In this document: one piece after another, positions 37,191-43,268 of the stretch
Layout of the letters: the number at the start of each line of letters is the position of its first letter
How positions within the stretch are numbered: the first letter of the stretch is position 1
From: Patescibacteria group bacterium
GTDB taxonomy: Bacteria > Patescibacteriota > Patescibacteriia > Patescibacteriales > UBA12465
Assembly: GCA_029982795.1 (NCBI GenBank)
Contig: JARRBY010000003.1
Span: 1-43,268, forward strand
Direction: 5' to 3'
DNA: 43,268 nucleotides
Program-made: the position numbers and the translations under genes
Notes under the pieces: generated by a model
The model's database searches: none
What the model saw: the letters and a program-made list of their open reading frames with translations, nothing else
What the model was told of the DNA's origin: nothing

Positions 37191-38417
37191 ATGCGAAATT
37201 TAAATAAAAAAATTAAACAACCAGCCCTCATTATTTTTTCTCTTTTAATTGTTGGTGGAGTTTATTTGTTGGGATTTTATGCCGGTAAAGATAAGACAGC
37301 TTATCAAGGCAGTTTAGCTTATTCACCTGAAGTAAGAGAAATGAGAGCTAATAATAAAGATAATTTTGATTTTAATTTATACTTTGAAGTATGGAACAGT
37401 TTAAAAAGTGAACATGTTGATAAAAACAAAATCAAAGATAGTGATTTGTTTTATGGTTCTTTAGAAGGAATGGCGGCTGCTACTGGTGACCCCTATACAA
37501 TTTTTATGAATCCGGAAGAAACTACTGAATTTTATGAAGATCTTTCGGGAACATTTGAAGGAATAGGGGCTGAAATTGGTATGCGTAATGAAATAATAAC
37601 CGTTATCGCCCCGCTTGATGGGACGCCGGCACAAAAAGCCGGTTTAAGGGCAGGGGATAAAATTTATGCCATTGATGGCGAATCTGTTCTTGGTCTTAGT
37701 GTGAATGAAGCCGTTAAAAAGATAAGAGGTGAAAAGGGAACGGCGGTAACTTTAACTATTATACGCAATGATGATAAGCCAAGTGATATTGAAATTATAA
37801 GGGATAAAATAGTGGTAAATTCTGTAAAAACAGAAATGAAAGAAAATGGTGTTTATTATTTACAAATATCCAACTTTAATGATGATACCCAAATATTGTT
37901 TGATAAGGCGGTCTCGGATATTTTATTAAAAAATCCTAAAGGGATAGTTTTAGATTTACGTAATAATCCTGGTGGTTATTTAGATACCGCTATTTATATT
38001 GCCAGTGATTGGATTAAAGAGGGACCGATAGTGGCGGAACAATTTGGTGAAAATAAACGAGCGGAACATCCCTCACGCGGTCAAGCCCGTTTAAGTGGTA
38101 TTAAAACGGCAGTTTTAATCAATGAAGGTAGTGCTTCCGCCTCAGAAATTGTTGCCGGAGCTCTACGTGATTATAAAAAAGCAACAATAATCGGTAAACA
38201 AAGTTTTGGTAAGGGATCAGTGCAGAACGTTCGGGATTTAAGTGATGGTTCGTCTTTAAAAATAACAGTGGCCAGATGGTTAACTCCGGAGGGTGATTAT
38301 ATTCATGATAAAGGAATAGCCCCGCAAATTGAAGTTGATATTAGTGAAGACGATATTAATAATAATCGTGATCCACAGTTAGAGCGAGCAATAAACTTTA
38401 TTTTAGAAAATAAATAA
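37191..38417 (+). CDS. C-terminal processing peptidase S41 (CtpA) with PDZ
   Basis: DPYTIFMNPEE; LDLRNNPGGYLD; NEGSASASEIVAGAL; KQSFGKGSVQ. Confidence 0.95.
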   Translation: MRNLNKKIKQPALIIFSLLIVGGVYLLGFYAGKDKTAYQGSLAYSPEVREMRANNKDNFDFNLYFEVWNSLKSEHVDKNKIKDSDLFYGSLEGMAAATGDPYTIFMNPEETTEFYEDLSGTFEGIGAEIGMRNEIITVIAPLDGTPAQKAGLRAGDKIYAIDGESVLGLSVNEAVKKIRGEKGTAVTLTIIRNDDKPSDIEIIRDKIVVNSVKTEMKENGVYYLQISNFNDDTQILFDKAVSDILLKNPKGIVLDLRNNPGGYLDTAIYIASDWIKEGPIVAEQFGENKRAEHPSRGQARLSGIKTAVLINEGSASASEIVAGALRDYKKATIIGKQSFGKGSVQNVRDLSDGSSLKITVARWLTPEGDYIHDKGIAPQIEVDISEDDINNNRDPQLERAINFILENK

Positions 38418-38436
38418 GTAAGTAAATAAATAAGAA

Positions 38437-38463
38437 AAAGGCGCTAAAATTTAGCGCCTTTCT
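38437..38463. terminator. bidirectional terminator
   Basis: aaggcgcta / tagcgcctt stem. Confidence 0.8.
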
Positions 38464-38478
38464 TGTTTTTGTTTTTTG

Positions 38479-38736
38479 TTAATCAAAGTCTACGTAGAAC
38501 TGATTATTTTCTTTTCTAAATTCCTGTTGAATCAGTTCTCGTAATTTTTCCTCTTTATCTCGGGGTAAATCAAAATGAATTGAATTCCCTGAAAAAATGT
38601 GGTCTTCTACCACTTCTTGCCTTTCTTCTATTAAAAATTGTGCGATTTTTAATAGGTTTCCACTTTTGCTCTCTAACAAATAGTTACCTTCTTCTCGTAC
38701 GATAAAACTTCGTCCTTGTTTTACAATTTCTAGCAT
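38479..38736 (-). CDS. hypothetical protein (85 aa)
   Basis: ORF convergent to ctpA with shared terminator. Confidence 0.65.
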   Translation of the reverse strand: MLEIVKQGRSFIVREEGNYLLESKSGNLLKIAQFLIEERQEVVEDHIFSGNSIHFDLPRDKEEKLRELIQQEFRKENNQFYVDFD

Positions 38737-38827
38737 GATAAGATTTTTTTAATGTAATGTAATGATGTTAAATTACCATTTTTAGGCTATCATATTATTT
38801 TATATTTGTAAATAAACTGAACAGTAT

Positions 38828-38856
38828 TTGACAAAATTAAGATTTAGTTGTATAAT
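38828..38856 (+). promoter_or_regulatory. perfect consensus promoter TTGACA-17-TATAAT
   Basis: ttgaca 38828-38833, tataat 38851-38856. Confidence 0.88.
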
Positions 38857-38942
38857 ATAAACATACTTAAGTTAAGCTAAAAAAGTGAAAATTAAGTAAA
38901 AAAGTTCATTAAAATAAAAATTTAAAACAAAAAAAGTAAGGC

Positions 38943-40235
38943 ATGAAAGCAATCGTTAGAATTGGTCTCTGGAAAGCGATAGCTTTCCTGACCGCCGCTG
39001 TGATGGTACTTTTCTCCTGCTCCTCTTGTGAGCCCGAAGAACCGCCCGTTGTCTATGAACCAAGCATTAATATCTCGGTGGAAAATGTTCGAGGGACTAG
39101 TGTAACCCTCGTTGCTCAAGTTTCTGCCGGTGGGCGAAACTTGGAAGTACAGTTTGAATATTTTGCTGATGGAAGTTGGCATAAGATTGAAGCCGGACGA
39201 ATCAGTGGTCAAGACGTACAAACAATTAAAAAAGAATTAACCGGTCTGGTTCCGGAAAAAGATTATCAATTGCGTGGAGCCCTGATTTTTCGTTTAGATG
39301 GCGCCTGGGATTATGTCGCTACTGCAAATACTCTTAGTTTTAAAACTTTGAAGCATACAAATATCAGAGTGAAAAAAACTACTAGCGACTACAACTTTAT
39401 TGAGGTGGAGATTGAACTGATTCCGCATCTAGCCAACACTAAGATTGAGTTGGAATATCAGTTAAATAACAAAAAGGAAGTGCAAATGGCGCCCGGAACT
39501 TATAGTGGTGATCAGCCTTTAACTTTAAACTTCAAAATGGATAAATTAGCAAAGAATACAATTTACCCTGTGCAAATTAAAGTAATAAATGATTCTCCTT
39601 TTGTTCTGGATACCATCTTTCAAACGGCCGCAGTAGAAGACTATGATGGCAATAAGTACTGTTTAGTCACTATCGGTTCTCAAGTTTTTCTCAAAGAAAA
39701 CTTGAAAGCCACTCATTTTTTAAACGGCGATCCGCTTCCGAATGTTGAGAGTAATGAAGAGTGGTACAATCTCAAAACTCCCGCTTATTGTTACTATAAT
39801 AACGACCCGGAGTTAGGAGAAAGATATGGTGCTCTTTATAACTTCTATGCCGCTTCCGACCCGAGAGGATTCATTGCTGGTTTTCACACGCCGACGATAG
39901 AGGAATATATGGAGCTGAGTAATTATCTTGGTCAAGACGCTGGCGGAAAGATGAAAACTACCACCCCGGATTGGGAACAGCCCAATAAGGGAGCAACCAA
40001 CTCTAGTGGTTTTAGTGCTTTGCCAGCGGGAGCAAGGTCGTATTCAGGCGATAGCTATGACCAACCAGAATTTTTAGGATTAGGCATATCTGCAAATTTT
40101 TGGACAGGAAAAATTGAGCCGGCTTTGCCTCAATACGCCTATACTCCTCATTGCTTTTATAACCAAGATGGTTTCGCTTACAGTGGCCTTAATCCTCATT
40201 GGATGGGAATTAGTGTTCGTTTAATACAGGACTAA
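38943..40235 (+). CDS. lipoprotein with Fn3-like region and C-terminal FISUMP (Fibrobacter major paralogous) domain
   Basis: Lipobox FSC; DYDGNKYCLVTIGSQVFLKENLKATHFLNGDPLPN...AYCYYNNDPELGERYGALYNFYA. Confidence 0.85.
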   Translation: MKAIVRIGLWKAIAFLTAAVMVLFSCSSCEPEEPPVVYEPSINISVENVRGTSVTLVAQVSAGGRNLEVQFEYFADGSWHKIEAGRISGQDVQTIKKELTGLVPEKDYQLRGALIFRLDGAWDYVATANTLSFKTLKHTNIRVKKTTSDYNFIEVEIELIPHLANTKIELEYQLNNKKEVQMAPGTYSGDQPLTLNFKMDKLAKNTIYPVQIKVINDSPFVLDTIFQTAAVEDYDGNKYCLVTIGSQVFLKENLKATHFLNGDPLPNVESNEEWYNLKTPAYCYYNNDPELGERYGALYNFYAASDPRGFIAGFHTPTIEEYMELSNYLGQDAGGKMKTTTPDWEQPNKGATNSSGFSALPAGARSYSGDSYDQPEFLGLGISANFWTGKIEPALPQYAYTPHCFYNQDGFAYSGLNPHWMGISVRLIQD

Positions 40236-40245
40236 ACTAATATCT

Positions 40246-40280
40246 AGCGGAGTGTTTGCAACAAACACCCCGCTTTTTTA
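40246..40280 (+). terminator. intrinsic terminator
   Basis: agcgg.gtgtttg / caaacac.ccgct then T-tract. Confidence 0.85.
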
Positions 40281-40309
40281 TTGTAAAAAATATGAAATAT
40301 TGTTATAAT
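40281..40309 (+). promoter_or_regulatory. promoter TTGTAA-17-TATAAT with TGT extended -10
   Basis: ttgtaa 40281-40286, tataat 40304-40309. Confidence 0.6.
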
Positions 40310-40350
40310 ATATTTAGTTCTTTATATTTTTAAAAATCATTAAAAATTTT

Positions 40351-42372
40351 ATGAAAAAATTTTTTAGGGTAATTTTTCTAGGCTTATTTTTATTAGCTCT
40401 TTTTTTAGTTACCCCCACCCCTAGTTTAGCTACTGGGGAGAGTTCCTTTTTTAAAATCTTAAAAAGTAAAGTTATAAATTTTGACCATTTAAGCACTGGG
40501 ATAGGCCAGGAGGTAACGACGTCAGCAAAAAGCAATACTACAGGCATTTATTCTTTTATAAATCGTTGTTCTGGGGATCTTTTTATAGGGAATAAAACTT
40601 CTTCGGAATTTACCTCGTTTCTTAGTGCCCCCCCCGCTTGTGTTGAAAAAAATGAATGTGGTGATGGTGTTTGTCAGTCGTCAACAGAAAATACAACTAA
40701 CTGTCCTGATGATTGTTATCGCCCGAGTGGTTATTGTGGCGATGGAATTTGCCAAACAAACAGCGGAGTTCAAGTCTGGGTCTCTTATAACCCCCCTAAA
40801 GAAAGCACTTATTGGGAAAAAACTTGCCGAAAAAAAACTAGTCGCTGGATTTGGGTTCCGATTGTCAATACTATTTTGGTTTGGACAGGAAACATCGATC
40901 ACATGGTTTGTGATGATGTTAAAAAAACCGTTAAAATTTATGGTGGTTATGTTGATGGTGGTGAAGCTTATACAGTAAACGATTTTATGAAGCAAACTGA
41001 GTGTAAACAAGATTGCTCTCCTCCTTCAACTGTTGGCTGTGGGACTTGTGGTTACAATACAAATGGGGAACTTTGCCCTAATCATTGTGGTGATAGAGGA
41101 TATAATCTAGTTAATTGCTCTTTTAAGTCAGCGGTAAGTATTACTGAATGCAAGGGTGGAAATCCATTAATACCTGTGGTTAAAAATAATGATAGTTTGT
41201 TTTTAAAGAAATATTTTAGTGTTGCTTCCGCCTTAGCGTACCTTGACCCAACTGGTGCTGGCACCGGAGACGATTGTATTACCTATCAGACTGACGCTTA
41301 TTGGACTTGTGATAATAGTGATGATGCTTCTTTGTGTACCGCTGGATATTATTGCACTAATGCTGGAGGTTTAAATACATCTTTTTGCCCTGCTGGTAAA
41401 ACCTGCCAAATGATTACTTGTCCAGCAGGTAGTTTTTGTCCCAAAGGATCTTCTTATCCCCGATATTGCCCCTATAATTACTATAGTAACTCCGGTGCTT
41501 CAAGTTGCACAAAATGTCCGACCGGAACTGGAACGATGACAGGTGGAGCGGCTGGTGTTGCCTCTTGTGAGCCACTTAATATTGCAAACGATGGTGTCTG
41601 CAATACCCTTGAAAATCCAACAAACTCTCCTCAAGATTGCCCCGATAATTTATCCGATTCTCGCCAAGCTGGATGGGTTAGCGATGGATTATGCACTGGC
41701 ATTGAGACGATTGCCAATTCTTTGGATTGCTCTTGTGGCAATGGCATCTGTGATGCTAGTGAGAGTGATTTACTTTGCATAGCTGATTGCGCTTGTCTGG
41801 ATAATATTTGCGATATAGGGGAAACAAATAAATGTACAGTTGGTGGCTTTATTCGAACTAATCCTGGTTGTTCAACTCTAGCAAACACTGATCGTTGTGG
41901 TGACGGTATTTGTTCTACGGGCGAGGGGTACAATGAGACTTTAAAAAAGATTGTTTGTCAGGCTGATTGTTCTTGTGGTAATCGTGTTTGTGAGCCGACA
42001 ATTGGAGAGACTATATCAACCTGTTTTCGTGATTGTTCTTGTGGTAATGGTATTTGTGATGGAATTGATAATAGCTATAACTGCCTTCAAGACTGCTCCT
42101 GTGGCAACGGTACTTGTGAGCCTCAATATGGAGAAACTTGGAGAACTTGTCTTACTGACTGTCGTTGCGGTAATGGGATTTGTGACAGCTATTACGGAGA
42201 AACTCCTTCTAATTGCTACACAGATTGCAGTGTCTGTGGTAATGGTGTTTGTGAATTTAGAGAGACTGCTGTAAAGCCAACTCCACTAGGTTTTGTGTAT
42301 TGTTACAATGATTGTAGTAACGATGTTGAGTGTTTACCAGGGAAACCGTGCAGTATTATAAAAGAACAATAA
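40351..42372 (+). CDS. secreted Cys-rich repeat protein (CGNGxC...GE..xC..DC repeats, GCC2/GCC3-like segment)
   Basis: Signal peptide; about 10-12 repeats such as SCGNGICDGIDNSYNCLQDC; CPAGSFCPKGS...C segment. Confidence 0.85.
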   Translation: MKKFFRVIFLGLFLLALFLVTPTPSLATGESSFFKILKSKVINFDHLSTGIGQEVTTSAKSNTTGIYSFINRCSGDLFIGNKTSSEFTSFLSAPPACVEKNECGDGVCQSSTENTTNCPDDCYRPSGYCGDGICQTNSGVQVWVSYNPPKESTYWEKTCRKKTSRWIWVPIVNTILVWTGNIDHMVCDDVKKTVKIYGGYVDGGEAYTVNDFMKQTECKQDCSPPSTVGCGTCGYNTNGELCPNHCGDRGYNLVNCSFKSAVSITECKGGNPLIPVVKNNDSLFLKKYFSVASALAYLDPTGAGTGDDCITYQTDAYWTCDNSDDASLCTAGYYCTNAGGLNTSFCPAGKTCQMITCPAGSFCPKGSSYPRYCPYNYYSNSGASSCTKCPTGTGTMTGGAAGVASCEPLNIANDGVCNTLENPTNSPQDCPDNLSDSRQAGWVSDGLCTGIETIANSLDCSCGNGICDASESDLLCIADCACLDNICDIGETNKCTVGGFIRTNPGCSTLANTDRCGDGICSTGEGYNETLKKIVCQADCSCGNRVCEPTIGETISTCFRDCSCGNGICDGIDNSYNCLQDCSCGNGTCEPQYGETWRTCLTDCRCGNGICDSYYGETPSNCYTDCSVCGNGVCEFRETAVKPTPLGFVYCYNDCSNDVECLPGKPCSIIKEQ

Positions 42373-42380
42373 AAAATAAT

Positions 42381-42818
42381 ATGAATAAAAAACAAAAAAT
42401 AATTTTTTTCTTCATTGTCTTACTACTACTGTTTGGTTTAAGTTTTCTTTTTTATCAAAATAAACAAAAGCTCCCCGGTGTACAAAAAGAAGTTAATGAA
42501 GAACAGCAAAACTTAGATCAGCCGCCCGCTTACGCTCCCACCGCTCGCGAAGCCAGTAACTGGAATGCTCCTTTTATTAAACAGATTCAAGTGATTTTTG
42601 CTACTGAAGAAGAGCGAGAACAAATGGGAATAAATGTTAGCCCTTTATTTGATCCGGCGCGTATTCAGGTTTTAGAGCGAGATGAGAATGGTCGGGTAAT
42701 TACCTATAAAAAGATTTATAACGATAATGAAATTATCCATGAATTATATCTCCCCACTGGAAGTTTAAGTGAGGGAGGGATTGTTCCAATAATTGAAGAG
42801 AGTGAAGAAAATAAATAA
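42381..42818 (+). CDS. membrane-anchored hypothetical protein
   Basis: ATG 42381 in the 42330 frame gives MNKKQKIIFFFIVLLLLFGLSFLFYQ. Confidence 0.65.
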   Translation: MNKKQKIIFFFIVLLLLFGLSFLFYQNKQKLPGVQKEVNEEQQNLDQPPAYAPTAREASNWNAPFIKQIQVIFATEEEREQMGINVSPLFDPARIQVLERDENGRVITYKKIYNDNEIIHELYLPTGSLSEGGIVPIIEESEENK

Positions 42819-42823
42819 CAATC

Positions 42824-42850
42824 AAAAAGCTCCCAGTTGGGAGCTTTTTT
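42824..42850 (+). terminator. intrinsic terminator
   Basis: aaaagctccca / tgggagctttt. Confidence 0.85.
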
Positions 42851-42863
42851 AAAAGATCAGGAA

Positions 42864-43208
42864 ATCCCGCACGAGCACCAAGCGAGTGCGGGGATGAATG
42901 ATTCTGCTCTTAACACGACCTGCAGGGGCGTGTTAAGCTATAATCATGAGAATCCGAGTTTTAAATCATTCTACCTATCAACATCAATATCATATAGTCT
43001 GGGGAACAAAGTATCGCCGGAAGTTTTTGAAAGAGTATGTTAAACCAGAACTTCTGGCCGTTTTTGGTGAAGAGTAGATAAAGAAGTATATTGCTTGGCA
43101 AGGCCAGAAGGATCTACCGCAAGAAACTACGCTCGGATTCTAATGAAAACCCAAAGGAAACCCTGTATGAAAAAAGCTATCCAAAGGATAGCTTTTTGAG
43201 TGCGGGGA
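42864..43208 (+). mobile_element. decayed IS200/IS605-type element (hairpin-flanked)
   Basis: Hairpins at 42866-42893, 42909-42937, 43171-43197; 11-bp repeat gagtgcgggga at 42884 and 43198; TnpA remnant inside. Confidence 0.65.
42946..43143 (+). pseudogene. IS200-like TnpA, internally deleted with in-frame stop
   Basis: MRIRVLNHSTYQHQYHIVWGTKYRRKFLKEYVKPELLAVFGEE* then IKKYIAWQGQKDLPQETTLGF* (YxxxQ) in the same frame. Confidence 0.78.
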
Positions 43209-43268
43209 GGAGATTATTATTATATTGCTGGTGGAACTTATTTTTAAATTTTAAAAAATAAAAAAGAT

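Noticed and set aside
40625-42274. ORFs in other frames inside the Cys-rich repeat gene (40625, 40681, 41082, 41543, 41631, 41951)
   Set aside because: Shadow ORFs created by the repetitive coding sequence; the main frame has a signal peptide and coherent repeats.
42837-43043. ORF 42837-43043 (68 aa)
   Set aside because: Runs through hairpins of the mobile-element remnant; the real coding trace is the TnpA frame starting at 42946.

Overview
AT-rich, densely packed chromosomal window. Gene content and style (short intergenic gaps, few SD sequences, many small or membrane hypotheticals, fermentative genes) suggest a Candidate Phyla Radiation / Patescibacteria-type bacterium; that placement is inference. 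I see no rRNA, tRNA, CRISPR array or prophage. Recognisable genes: PIN-PhoH ATPase, acetate kinase, HtrA protease, C39-like peptidase, B12-dependent ribonucleotide reductase plus PduO-type adenosyltransferase, an encapsulated-ferritin-like protein, malic enzyme, O-antigen ligase/TPR protein, GAPDH, SDR, a NuoF-like / membrane protein / [FeFe]-hydrogenase cluster, CCA-adding enzyme, cyclophilin, NUDIX, IscS, IscU, an RRM protein, a secE-nusG-rplK-rplA operon (secE is missing from the ORF track), RsmI, MetRS, CvpA, TsaC/YrdC, CtpA, a FISUMP-type lipoprotein and a Cys-rich repeat surface protein. An internally deleted IS200/IS605 TnpA relic lies at the right end. Main items for follow-up: (1) a reduced [FeFe]-hydrogenase locus whose HydA has lost all four N-terminal [2Fe-2S] cysteines and has Met->Val in the L2 H-cluster motif, with a stripped NuoF-like partner and an interposed membrane protein; (2) a roughly 290-nt structured noncoding RNA candidate (14380-14671) with its own promoter and terminator; (3) an encapsulin-cargo ferritin with no shell gene nearby; (4) paired NrdR-box-like sites at the RNR promoter; (5) several repeat proteins and small ORFs. 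All calls come from reading the sequence; no search was run.
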